From assembly GCA_031261705.1 (NCBI GenBank), contig JAISJD010000008.1, positions 95,566 through 159,565 of the forward strand: a DNA stretch of 64,000 nt. The letters are read 5' to 3'. Position numbers and translations under genes: made by a program. Origin of the DNA: Lactobacillales bacterium. Its GTDB lineage: Bacteria > Bacillota > Bacilli > Lactobacillales > Streptococcaceae. The first letter of the stretch is position 1; the number at the start of each line of letters is the position of its first letter. Of this stretch, positions 28,189 to 36,555 are shown piece after piece. Under the pieces are notes generated by a model. That model was given only the letters and a program-made list of their open reading frames with translations, did not search any database and was not told where the DNA came from.

Positions 28189-28223
28189 TACTTTTAAAGA
28201 AAGAACGGTTATCTTTAAAAGTA
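28189..28223. repeat. Perfect 12 bp inverted repeat
   Basis: TACTTTTAAAGA (28189-28200) and TCTTTAAAAGTA (28212-28223) with an 11-base loop; CAGT/ACTG a few bases outside extends the symmetry. No T-run follows, so it is not a standard terminator. Confidence 0.75.
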
Positions 28224-28277
28224 AAGTCACTGTCCTTTTACTACACTTTTTGGGCAATAGGCACCTCCCTTATGTAA

Positions 28278-28392
28278 TTAACAACAAGCTCATCTTTCAA
28301 ATAGGGGGATTGAAGAAACTAGCCAGTACTCTGTAATCTATTTTTGCCATTTATTTGATGAGAACAGTTGGTGAAAGAGAGCTTGTTATTAA
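28278..28392. repeat. Long imperfect inverted repeat, about 115 bp element
   Basis: TTAACAACAAGCTC (28278-28291) matches the reverse complement of 28379-28392 at 13 of 14 positions, and similarity continues inward through TCTTTCA after a one-base gap. The arms of about 21 bases and roughly 70-base interior would fold into one large hairpin, or could be the ends of a miniature element. Confidence 0.6.
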
Positions 28393-28687
28393 CATCCTTC
28401 ATCAATAGTATTGCCTACCAATGACTTATTTATTTTAAACTTAATAAATAAAAATAACCTACCTATTTTTATGAATAAAACAAGAATAACGTCTATATTG
28501 GCATTAATTAAATAACATACGTGTTTTTCGAGAATAAAATAACATCATATTGGCATATACCTCTGTTATTATATTCTCTTTTTAGTAAAGAAAACTTAAA
28601 CTTTTTGATTATTTTGTCGTTATATGCCCTATTATCTATTAAAATTATCAGAAAGGGACGTTCATCTAGGCTCTTTATTAAAAACAT

Positions 28688-28717
28688 AAAAAAGAGCTGA
28701 GAATTTCTTCCCAACTC
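28688..28717 (-). terminator. Rho-independent terminator of the pilus operon
   Basis: Minus-strand stem GAGTTGGGAA / TTCTCAGCTC (10 bp with two G-U pairs), 4-base loop, followed by six T, immediately after the last pilin gene. Confidence 0.85.
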
Positions 28718-28720
28718 GAA

Positions 28721-29872
28721 TTAATTTTTTTTTACTTTTCGTTTAACAATCACAAGAAAAACCACCCCAATGAGTACTAAACCTTCCCAAAACAACGAAC
28801 TACCGACTTCCTCCCCAGTATCTGGAAGTACGCCTCTAATCGCTTCACCCAGTGTATCTGGCAGAGAGTTTCCACCCTCTCCATTAGCCGGGGGAGTTAG
28901 TCCAGCATTTTCAAATGTGTCAGGTGTACGGTCTCCACTTTCTGTTGGATAATTCCAGTAGATGACATTTTTTCTTATATTATACGCTCCAATCGTAATC
29001 GTTTCCCCAGCAACTGTCACACTCATCGCATCACTTGTTTTTGGTAAAACGTAATAATCATTCCCGATATCCACCTCTTGAAGTTTGTAACTTCCGTCAG
29101 CAATCGTCATTCCCGCAGTTGTGACTAAGCCGTCCTTATCTGAAACGAAATAATTTACTTCTTTTTCCGAGGTCGACCATTTACCACTTGATGTAAAGTA
29201 TCGCGTGGCACCACTGACTGTTTTCATTAGTATAAACTTGGCATCTTTAATTGGTCCTTGATTCTCATTACTTGCTGTCCGCCCGTACTTATAAAAGAAG
29301 ATAATCCCATTTGGTGCTGTGTCGCTATATGTACTATCTTTCTCGGTACTCTCTTCTTCTGCTTTCGGTGGCGTAACAGGAGGAATAGGGCCAATATTAG
29401 AAGTAGACTCTTTCGGATAGAGTGTAACTTCGGTCAAAATTCTTCCATTCGCATCCTTTTTCGGAAACGTGACAATCAGCGGTTGAGCGATTTTCCCGTC
29501 AGTGCTATTGGTTTGTAGAAATAGAAACGTTCCCTCACCATTTATCTTTATAGAAGATTTTCCATTTTTTGTTTTTTCCATGACTCCGACACGAATCAAT
29601 TGATTATAGTTGATTTTACCCGCTAGAATATCCGCGATAAATCGTTCTTTCTTTTCTGCTTGTGTCTCATTTGCTTTGGAGGGATATTTTTCTAACTCAT
29701 AAGTAATCGAATAAACAGAAAATTCTACCTCGCTTTTTGCTGAACCACTAGAAGTTTTATAGTCAATCGTGGTACTTGTAGAAAAGACTGTCTCTGCCTT
29801 TGCTGATAAAAACGGAAAAAACAAGGGGATAAGAAAAGTTAGTAGTGCTATTTTCAGCCAATTTTTCTTCAC
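28721..29872 (-). CDS. Small LPxTG pilin, probable basal/minor subunit
   Basis: Predicted sortase-linked pilus subunit that may anchor the fibre to the wall. A GTG at 29870-29872 (383 residues, starting (M)KKNWLK) has the better ribosome-site spacing; an ATG three codons earlier abuts AGAGAGG. A signal peptide (about 1-27, SAKAE) precedes an N-terminal domain with a pilin-like YPK (LYPKES), a proline-rich hinge, a Cna-B-like domain (about 190-290, with LQEVDIGNDYYVLP as E-box-like segment), and the sorting signal LPDTGEE, a hydrophobic segment and the tail KRKVKKN. An LPDT also occurs about 15 residues before the true signal. It is the last gene of the pilus operon, 30-39 bases after the sortase gene. 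Confidence 0.82.
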   Translation of the reverse strand: MKKNWLKIALLTFLIPLFFPFLSAKAETVFSTSTTIDYKTSSGSAKSEVEFSVYSITYELEKYPSKANETQAEKKERFIADILAGKINYNQLIRVGVMEKTKNGKSSIKINGEGTFLFLQTNSTDGKIAQPLIVTFPKKDANGRILTEVTLYPKESTSNIGPIPPVTPPKAEEESTEKDSTYSDTAPNGIIFFYKYGRTASNENQGPIKDAKFILMKTVSGATRYFTSSGKWSTSEKEVNYFVSDKDGLVTTAGMTIADGSYKLQEVDIGNDYYVLPKTSDAMSVTVAGETITIGAYNIRKNVIYWNYPTESGDRTPDTFENAGLTPPANGEGGNSLPDTLGEAIRGVLPDTGEEVGSSLFWEGLVLIGVVFLVIVKRKVKKN

Positions 29873-29911
29873 TTTCCTCATCCTCTCTTCTGTTAAATTA
29901 AGATGTCCCTG

Positions 29912-31243
29912 TTATTTTCCTAGTGCTTTTTTCAATTTTTCTTTTCGTGCTTTCCATGACTGGTGAGTGATTTTTTCCTCATCCTTGTTTAACCAAAAGT
30001 GAGGAACCTGATTCACTACCTTTGCCACAAATAGCTCATGCTTTAGCTTTTTCTTCGGTTTGACACTGAAAAATTCATCCTTTTTGTGCTTCACTTTTAA
30101 ATGTAAATCAGGAAATATTGGATATTCCTCTTGAATTTCCGACTGCTTTAAAGTGAAGTCCATACCGTACAGCTCCTTAATAATCAGGTCGTTGGTTTCT
30201 TCCTCCACCTCAGTGACAATTGGTTCTTTCTTTCGTCGCTTCACATGCTTTCCTTTTTTATCAAAGAGGATAAATTTATACGAAGTTAGCGGAAGCTCGT
30301 GATCTTTTACAAAATCTTGAATCCGTAGCCGCACTTCGTATTTTGAACGCTTGATACACATTAAATGATAACTATACCAAATGTAGTATACTACTCCTGA
30401 AATGAGTAAAACAATTCCCACAATCATGCCATACATTTTAAAATTCTTGAATTTTCCGACATCCTCGACACTCTTCAACATATTTGGCGTAAACGGCGTA
30501 CGTTCCCCAGTCACGACTAAACGGTGGCTATTCACCATGTAAGGCGTACAGGTTAACAAACTTACTAAATCCCTACCAGCCTTCACTTGAATCGGCTCTG
30601 TATTATTCGGATCCACGACCACCTTGCTAACCACCCTATAGGCATAATATTGTTCCCCAAGCTCCAGAATAAAAATATCATCAAACTCAAGTTTAGGTAA
30701 GTCGGTAAAAAGCTTCGCAGTCGGTAAACCTCGATGAGCGGAAATAACCGTATGATTATCCACTTTACCAATCGGAAAAGAAGTATTTGCCATCCATGTT
30801 GCCCCTTTAACCATGAAATCTTCCTTGGTCGAGTCAAAAATTGGCAACGATTGTTCAATCTTCGGAATATAAATAACTCCTATCGTGTGCTTCAAATAAA
30901 AACCTGTCGTATGCGATTTCACCTTGGCATTTTCCAGTGATTCCTCTGAAAATGGGTCGGATAAGGCACGCTCTCTCAAACGTTCTTTCTTCGCTTTTTC
31001 TTCAAAAGATTCCGCTTGCTTCTTATGATCTTCATCATTCACTTCTGAACGATACTTATGGAGAATTGCGGTATCTAAGTGGTCGTTCACCGTATCTACC
31101 ACGAATGGATAGATGAAAATTCCTAGACCTATGAGAAAGCCTAGCACCAATAACACTTTGATAAGAAATTGGCGCCCTGCTCTCTTATGAATGTGCGTTT
31201 TCTTCGTATTTGTTGGGAGTGCCATCTTTTTTTGTTTTTTCAT
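29912..31243 (-). CDS. srtC: Class C (pilin-polymerising) sortase with long cytoplasmic C-terminal extension
   Basis: Membrane transpeptidase predicted to polymerise the pilins encoded around it. The ATG at 31241-31243 (GGAGG 9 bases upstream) gives 443 residues. Seen in order: basic N-terminus, membrane segment (about 27-49), a lid with the class C motif DPF (96-98), the catalytic core with His in SAHRGL (about 170), Cys in LLTCTP (about 232) and Arg in SHRLVVTGER (about 241), and a second membrane segment (about 270-291). Class C enzymes normally end near here at 280-310 residues. This one continues for about 145 lysine-rich residues predicted to be cytoplasmic, with no motif I recognise. 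Confidence 0.92.
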   Translation of the reverse strand: MKKQKKMALPTNTKKTHIHKRAGRQFLIKVLLVLGFLIGLGIFIYPFVVDTVNDHLDTAILHKYRSEVNDEDHKKQAESFEEKAKKERLRERALSDPFSEESLENAKVKSHTTGFYLKHTIGVIYIPKIEQSLPIFDSTKEDFMVKGATWMANTSFPIGKVDNHTVISAHRGLPTAKLFTDLPKLEFDDIFILELGEQYYAYRVVSKVVVDPNNTEPIQVKAGRDLVSLLTCTPYMVNSHRLVVTGERTPFTPNMLKSVEDVGKFKNFKMYGMIVGIVLLISGVVYYIWYSYHLMCIKRSKYEVRLRIQDFVKDHELPLTSYKFILFDKKGKHVKRRKKEPIVTEVEEETNDLIIKELYGMDFTLKQSEIQEEYPIFPDLHLKVKHKKDEFFSVKPKKKLKHELFVAKVVNQVPHFWLNKDEEKITHQSWKARKEKLKKALGK

Positions 31244-31258
31244 CTGCACTCACCTCCA

Positions 31259-34129
31259 TCAGAAAGTTACGTCATTCTCTTCTTCATTATCCAAGTCATC
31301 CTCTTCACGATTATTTCGTTTATATAGGTAGAACATGCCACCCATGATTCCTAACCCCACACAGACAAGAAGTATAACCCCTTTGCCCCCGGTTGATGGC
31401 AAGAAACCTTTTTGGTAGTTATTGACAATCAAAAGATTTCCCGTCATTCCACCACTTTGATTCACTTCAAACTGATTGCTATCTGTTTCGCCAATTTTTG
31501 TATTTTCAGGAGAAACGGCAATATAACCACTCGGTGTATTCATTTCAAACAAGGCAAATTCTGTATCATAACGTAATCCCTTAATTGAAATCTGTCCGTC
31601 CTCATCTGTCATAAAGGTTTGACCGTTTTCACGGCCCTCTACCCATGAAAGATTATTTTCTCCATCAACAACTAAATAGTTTCCAGCCTTATTAGAAATT
31701 TTAAATTCAATTCCTGATAGCGGTTCTTTACTATCTCCGTCCTGCTTAATCACTTGAATGGCTCCCGTTCGTACAGGATCAGAAGTGGCGGTCGCAGTGA
31801 AATCTGATAAAGATAACGCATAATCGGCTGTATAGACTGCTTCATTGTAATAATTGGTGTTTGGTACAGCTGTTCCATTTAACTTTGCGTTCACAATAAT
31901 GATTAGATAGTGCTTTCCTATGAGGTCTTCAGTGATAGGAAATTCAAGATGCGCAAGATTTCCATTAATCTCCTGAGAAAAATCATTCGTCAACGTCTCG
32001 GTATCAGCTAAAACACTTTCTATTGAAGTAATGGTTAGCGCAGCATCCGCTGTATCATCAATACTTAATTTCAAATATTTATTCACAAATTCTGTATCTT
32101 TCCAAACCTTTTCATCAATGTCTTCAGGAATCGGAACTGTAATCTGGTATTGAACCAATTCACCAATCTCACGAACCGCATATCCGTCTTCCATCACATC
32201 ATCTCCAGTGACTTCAATCAACTCTTTCTGAATTTCTGATGAAAAATCTTTTGGATAAAGATAGATGAGATTCATTGGATCTTGTGTAGTCGTATCCAAA
32301 TATGCTGGAAAAGCTAAAACTAAAGGTTGTTCATACTTGAAAATATTTGCTTGATGAGAATCTTTTTCCAAAATAATATATACGGCATGTTTTCCGTTAT
32401 ATGTATTTGGTAAATCTCTAAAAGTCGTCCCATTTTCTTGGAAAGGTTGATTATTTAACGTATCAATAAAAGATTCCCCTGTTGGTTTAAAATCAAGTGG
32501 CACTTTTTCATTAAGATCAAGCATTCCTTTCATATACATGTATTGAACTTGAGCCGCTGCATCATCGACGGTCATCTTACTTGTTGAAGTTTTTATGGAG
32601 TGAAATTGTGCCGCTAAACCATATTGTGCCTCAATCTCAGCATATGTATGCGCACGCAAATAATAAAACGTATCTTCTACATGATAGGCAACAAAATCGA
32701 CTCCGTTAATTTCGCCCTCCTTATTTTTTATCGCCGCCCCATTTTCATCAATAGGTGTTTCTGTTGGATCAAGTAATTTTTTCAGGATTATCCGAGAAGT
32801 TGTCCAAACTTCACGACCCTCATCATCAATCGTATATTGAGATTCTTCTGGGAAACGTTCAAAATCGGCATATTCTGAACCACCCGTGGAAATACGTTCG
32901 GAATGGCTCAAAGACGGGATAATTTCTTCTTGTGAACCATATGCACTATATTCAACATAAAAACCTTTTGGTGCAGCTACACCTGATCCCCAAGGTTCTC
33001 GGTAAGAATAATCATTCCATTGCCCTGTACTTTGATCATTGGCAAACTGTAAGACATTTTCATCGCCTAATTGCGGATTATTTGTATCATAATTATGATA
33101 GTAAGTGTTCGGTTCTGCATCTTGAAAATTATTATAAGCAATGTCTAACCCGCTACCTGTCTTTGCTGTCTGCGTTTTCGCAGGATAATTTAAGAAAACT
33201 TTTCCGGCTTCTGGCCCATTTGCCCAATACCAATCTTTCGCATCGCCATAATCATAATTCGTTGAAGCAACCCCACCAGAACTATGTCTTGTCCCCGTTC
33301 CACGTGAATGATAATTTGATGCACTTTCAGAAATGCTCGCCTCATCATTAATTCTTGAGCCAGTCGTTCCACTTCCACCGTTGCGAATCCGTGTTCCGCC
33401 TAACCACCCAGAATCATGGGCAATCCCGAAAATAACGTCATGTTCTGCTGCGCTAGTAATCGTTGCCAAATAGCCCATTAACCCATTATATGTACGTTGT
33501 TTCGCAAGATTATAGGACTGGAACCAATCTTTATACCCCGTAGAACTGGCAGGACTAAAGGCCACATATTCATAATAATGTGCTTCCTCTATCCCGTCAC
33601 CGTCTGCATCAAAATCCATGGAAGTCATCTTCCGCTCGGATACTTCAATCGTAATGTTCCCATTGACCATCGTTGTATTCTTTAAAAAAGTAATTTTAGA
33701 TAAAAAAGTTTTTACTTGTTCCAAAGAATTAAAAGAGTAAAGTGTAAAACTCAACCGAGTTCCTGTATACTCGGCACTGTTCCAATACCAACCAGTAGTC
33801 TTGGTTCGATCGGTAGTAATTGGTGCTGTTACCGTCGGATTTCCAGTAATGGTTTGATTTCTACTTAATTTATTTCCGTCATAGTAGGCATCAACAGATG
33901 AGGGAAAATTAATCGTTAATGAACCAAGAGAACTTCCCCCACTATCTAATGTAATACCCACACTCTGAATTCCCCATCTTCCTAATTCTGAATCTAACTC
34001 TACAACATTGAAAGAGACTGTATCTGCTGCATAGACGGGCGCTGGCTTTATTAATTGTAAAATCCCAGTAATATTAGATAACAATATTAAAACCACTATC
34101 ATCTGTCTTTTTTTCATAAATTTCCGCAT
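31259..34129 (-). CDS. Large pilus tip/adhesin protein with C-type-lectin-like domain
   Basis: Predicted sortase-linked adhesin, 956 residues. A signal peptide ends near residue 35 (VYAA). Residues about 185-395 form a C-type-lectin-like domain: WFQSYNLAKQRTYNGLMGYL, GWLGGTRI, then EPN at 339-341 and WND at 371-373, the two motifs that bind calcium and sugar in mannose-type lectins. A calcium-loop-like DADGDGI lies at 174-180. Next come pilin-type domains with YPK at 625-627 and a Cna-B-like domain with E-box (about 790-890, FEMNTPSGYI). The end is LPSTG at 910-914, a hydrophobic segment and a charged tail. It lies second in the operon after the major pilin. The position as tip is inferred from size and adhesin domain. 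Confidence 0.85.
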   Translation of the reverse strand: MRKFMKKRQMIVVLILLSNITGILQLIKPAPVYAADTVSFNVVELDSELGRWGIQSVGITLDSGGSSLGSLTINFPSSVDAYYDGNKLSRNQTITGNPTVTAPITTDRTKTTGWYWNSAEYTGTRLSFTLYSFNSLEQVKTFLSKITFLKNTTMVNGNITIEVSERKMTSMDFDADGDGIEEAHYYEYVAFSPASSTGYKDWFQSYNLAKQRTYNGLMGYLATITSAAEHDVIFGIAHDSGWLGGTRIRNGGSGTTGSRINDEASISESASNYHSRGTGTRHSSGGVASTNYDYGDAKDWYWANGPEAGKVFLNYPAKTQTAKTGSGLDIAYNNFQDAEPNTYYHNYDTNNPQLGDENVLQFANDQSTGQWNDYSYREPWGSGVAAPKGFYVEYSAYGSQEEIIPSLSHSERISTGGSEYADFERFPEESQYTIDDEGREVWTTSRIILKKLLDPTETPIDENGAAIKNKEGEINGVDFVAYHVEDTFYYLRAHTYAEIEAQYGLAAQFHSIKTSTSKMTVDDAAAQVQYMYMKGMLDLNEKVPLDFKPTGESFIDTLNNQPFQENGTTFRDLPNTYNGKHAVYIILEKDSHQANIFKYEQPLVLAFPAYLDTTTQDPMNLIYLYPKDFSSEIQKELIEVTGDDVMEDGYAVREIGELVQYQITVPIPEDIDEKVWKDTEFVNKYLKLSIDDTADAALTITSIESVLADTETLTNDFSQEINGNLAHLEFPITEDLIGKHYLIIIVNAKLNGTAVPNTNYYNEAVYTADYALSLSDFTATATSDPVRTGAIQVIKQDGDSKEPLSGIEFKISNKAGNYLVVDGENNLSWVEGRENGQTFMTDEDGQISIKGLRYDTEFALFEMNTPSGYIAVSPENTKIGETDSNQFEVNQSGGMTGNLLIVNNYQKGFLPSTGGKGVILLVCVGLGIMGGMFYLYKRNNREEDDLDNEEENDVTF

Positions 34130-34177
34130 GATATCAATCCTCTCTGCCTTCCCATGTGCTTTATTCTATGTAATGAT

Positions 34178-34208
34178 AAAAGGCCACGTCATCAATCTAA
34201 CGCAGCCT
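34178..34208 (-). terminator. Terminator-like hairpin between major pilin and tip genes
   Basis: Minus-strand stem AGGCTGCGT / ACGTGGCCT (9 bp with two G-U pairs), a loop of about 10 bases, followed by TTTTATC. It sits in the 102-base gap between the two genes and may act as a partial terminator or as an RNA-stabilising 3' end for the major pilin message. Confidence 0.6.
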
Positions 34209-34231
34209 CAGCATCTGTGAAATCTTCTGTT

Positions 34232-36283
34232 CTACGCTTCTAATTCATCGTCTTCTTTATTGTTACGTTTCCATAACCATGTGAATAATCCCATGACTGC
34301 AGCACCGATAGCGATAAACAAGATAATTCCTTTACTACCGGTACTTGGTAAAGTCCCTTTGTGGTAGTTTCCAATGTCGTTAAATGCTTGATAGTCAGCG
34401 TCTGTATTAGTTGCAGAAAGCACTGTACCATTCGTTTGTTCTGATGTATAGACTGTAAACGTCAATCCAGAAGCATATGCTAATGAACCAAATGTATTTG
34501 TACTGTTACTTAAATCGGTAAAGTTTGTGGTCGTAGCATACGTATTATTAATTGGTGTTGCCGTCCGTGGATCGACAATGGTAATCCCTGTTGTCGCATC
34601 GCTACCTGTTGGCAGAACGTAATTTTGCAGTGTTGCCGTTTCGGTTAAAGTATATGTTCCTGTTTGTAAACCTTTAATCGCAATATGTCCCTTTGCATCA
34701 GTGATTAAGTCTGTAGAACCGCCTACGCTTGTTGGATAATAGACACCATCAGCATCTTTAGCAAATGTGGTGATTAAACTTGAATCAGAAACATTAGTAG
34801 ATGACAATGCGAATTTTACTCCCGCAAGAATATCTCCACTATCCTTATCACGTTTCACAATATCGAACCCAAATGTACGAACTGGCGCCGCATCATCCGT
34901 CATGTTCAATTTGTAAGAGCCTTGTCCTCCAGATGTAAAGGTCGCTGTATTGACCATATCTACGTTTGGCTTGGCCGCTTTATCCATTGTTGCTTCAACT
35001 GTTACTGTAATATATTTACCAGCTAAGTTTTGTAGAGCTGTTGTAGTGTTTCCGTCAACCGTACTCAATGTTGTTTTTAATTGGAAATCTTCCCCATCAG
35101 CAAAGGCAGCCTCACCTGTTCCTGAGAGAGTAAATGATAAACCAGCGATAGCTACTTCACCTTTTCCAGTAATAGCTGCACCAGCTAAATTATCTCCTGC
35201 TGTAACAGCTCCAACACCTTCAGTTGCCGTTACACTTACAATACGATTGAATGTTAACCCAACCGGTAATGTATCGGAAATTGTTAAGTCACTATATTTG
35301 TAAGTCGCTTGCTCTCCGCCAAGTATTTCAGCTAGATCAGACGGCAAAGGAATGTTGATTGTATATGTAGCTATATCACCAGTTTGTAAACCATTTGAAT
35401 ACCCAGTAGGAATTGTACTGTTTGACGCAGTAGCTCCTGTAATTGTATCTTCAGTTCCAGAATTGGTTTCTTCTTCGTAAACCGAAACATTTCCAACTTT
35501 CACCAATGATTTAGTGAATACTTTGGTTTCATTCTTTGGATAAAGCTTTACACCATTATCATCATCTACGCCTAAGACCGTTGTTCCAATACGTTCACCA
35601 ACATCATTTGTTTCAAATACTGGAGTTACTACCACCATTGGCACTGCCTTTGTTACAGTCTTATTTCCAGTTGGTGTTGTAGTTTCATAAATTACATAAG
35701 CAGCTCCCACATGACCTGATGCTTTTGTAAGAAGCGATATTTGTACATTACCATTTTCGTCTGTTTCGTCTGATTCATTTCCAACTTTTGTTGCTTCTTT
35801 GGCAGTAGCACCAGCATCAACTTCCTTTAATTGACCTGGTGTAGTGGTTCCACCATACTCAAAATTTAATTGAGTATAAGCTTGTTGCGCGGTCATTGGA
35901 TCCTCTTCAGTATAAACAGCATCTAGTTCTGGAGAGATGCCTTCTTCTAGTCCATGTTCACGTAAATAGTAATAACGTGCTGAAACATCATACGCAGTGA
36001 ATTTCACTCCTGCTAATCCAGGAATATCTTTGAATGTCTCATCATCTTCTGTCACCATGCTCATCCCAGTATTTTGCTGTTCTGAAATTACAGACCCAGG
36101 ATATTCGCCACCAATATCTAATTTTTTAATGTCAAAAAATGTATACTCGTTGGTAACTGTGTTTTCTAAATCTTCTGCATATGCTACGATACTTGTAGCA
36201 ATTGGCAGACCAGTTTGTAACATTGCTGGCGCAAACAATAAAGTACTTGCTGCAATAGTTGTCAATTTCTTCTTAAAAGTCAT
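34232..36283 (-). CDS. Major pilin (backbone subunit), LPxTG protein
   Basis: Predicted polymerising shaft subunit, 683 residues. A signal peptide (about 1-36, VAYAE) is followed by an N-terminal domain ending in the pilin motif VKLYPKN, whose lysine (K250) is the expected acceptor for the next subunit. Then come an isopeptide-type middle domain (about 255-470), a Cna-B-like domain with E-box YTLTETA, and the sorting signal LPSTG (645-649), hydrophobic segment and charged tail. GAGGAG precedes the ATG. First gene of the pilus operon and followed by a terminator-like hairpin, consistent with being made in excess. Confidence 0.92.
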   Translation of the reverse strand: MTFKKKLTTIAASTLLFAPAMLQTGLPIATSIVAYAEDLENTVTNEYTFFDIKKLDIGGEYPGSVISEQQNTGMSMVTEDDETFKDIPGLAGVKFTAYDVSARYYYLREHGLEEGISPELDAVYTEEDPMTAQQAYTQLNFEYGGTTTPGQLKEVDAGATAKEATKVGNESDETDENGNVQISLLTKASGHVGAAYVIYETTTPTGNKTVTKAVPMVVVTPVFETNDVGERIGTTVLGVDDDNGVKLYPKNETKVFTKSLVKVGNVSVYEEETNSGTEDTITGATASNSTIPTGYSNGLQTGDIATYTINIPLPSDLAEILGGEQATYKYSDLTISDTLPVGLTFNRIVSVTATEGVGAVTAGDNLAGAAITGKGEVAIAGLSFTLSGTGEAAFADGEDFQLKTTLSTVDGNTTTALQNLAGKYITVTVEATMDKAAKPNVDMVNTATFTSGGQGSYKLNMTDDAAPVRTFGFDIVKRDKDSGDILAGVKFALSSTNVSDSSLITTFAKDADGVYYPTSVGGSTDLITDAKGHIAIKGLQTGTYTLTETATLQNYVLPTGSDATTGITIVDPRTATPINNTYATTTNFTDLSNSTNTFGSLAYASGLTFTVYTSEQTNGTVLSATNTDADYQAFNDIGNYHKGTLPSTGSKGIILFIAIGAAVMGLFTWLWKRNNKEDDELEA

Positions 36284-36356
36284 AAAAATCCACTCCTCTT
36301 CTTTTTTATCCTCTAAGATATTGCTAGTAGAAATAACCTTTTTCCGCTTATCTATT

Positions 36357-36380
36357 GATTAATAATCAGATTAATAATTA
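36357..36380. repeat. Tandem 12 bp repeats in the pilus promoter region
   Basis: GATTAATAATCA (36357-36368) and GATTAATAATTA (36369-36380) lie head to tail with 11 of 12 positions identical, about 75 bases upstream of the major pilin start. Each copy is also nearly palindromic. This is a candidate site for a regulator such as the Mga-like protein encoded nearby. Confidence 0.6.
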
Positions 36381-36492
36381 AACGGTTTCAATTTTCATGA
36401 ATTAATCATCACATAATTTTAATCTTATCGCAATATTTTTTAATCTATTTTTCATTTTTATCGCGAATAATTTAAGAAATTTTTAATAAATC

Positions 36493-36534
36493 AAAAAAAC
36501 TTGAATTTTCCAATTAACTAAGAAAATTCAAGTT
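36493..36534 (-). terminator. Rho-independent terminator of the WxL operon
   Basis: Minus-strand perfect 13 bp stem AACTTGAATTTTC / GAAAATTCAAGTT with 11-base loop and seven T. It separates the WxL operon from the pilus operon. Confidence 0.88.
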
Positions 36535-36555
36535 TATTATTCAAGTTATTAATTT

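Larger units (their letters stand above)
27636..28687. other. Gene-free, hairpin-rich region between pilus operon and Mga-like gene
   Basis: No credible reading frame on either strand. Inverted repeats seen: TGGGTAA/TTACCCA near 27993-28020; GTAACTGTT (28083-28091) with AACAGTTAC (28179-28187), enclosing CTACTA/TAGTAG; a perfect 12 bp stem TACTTTTAAAGA (28189-28200) with its complement at 28212-28223; and a ~21 bp imperfect pair at 28278-28300 and 28370-28392. A minus-strand TTGACA (27939-27944) and TATACT (27918-27923) with 15-base spacing could drive the regulator with a long leader. It could hold a structured RNA or relics of a small mobile element. Confidence 0.6.

Noticed and set aside
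35997..36362. Plus-strand open frames opposite the pilin and WxL genes (several over 100 codons)
   Set aside because: They are antisense shadows of strongly coding minus-strand genes, without ribosome sites or protein features of their own.
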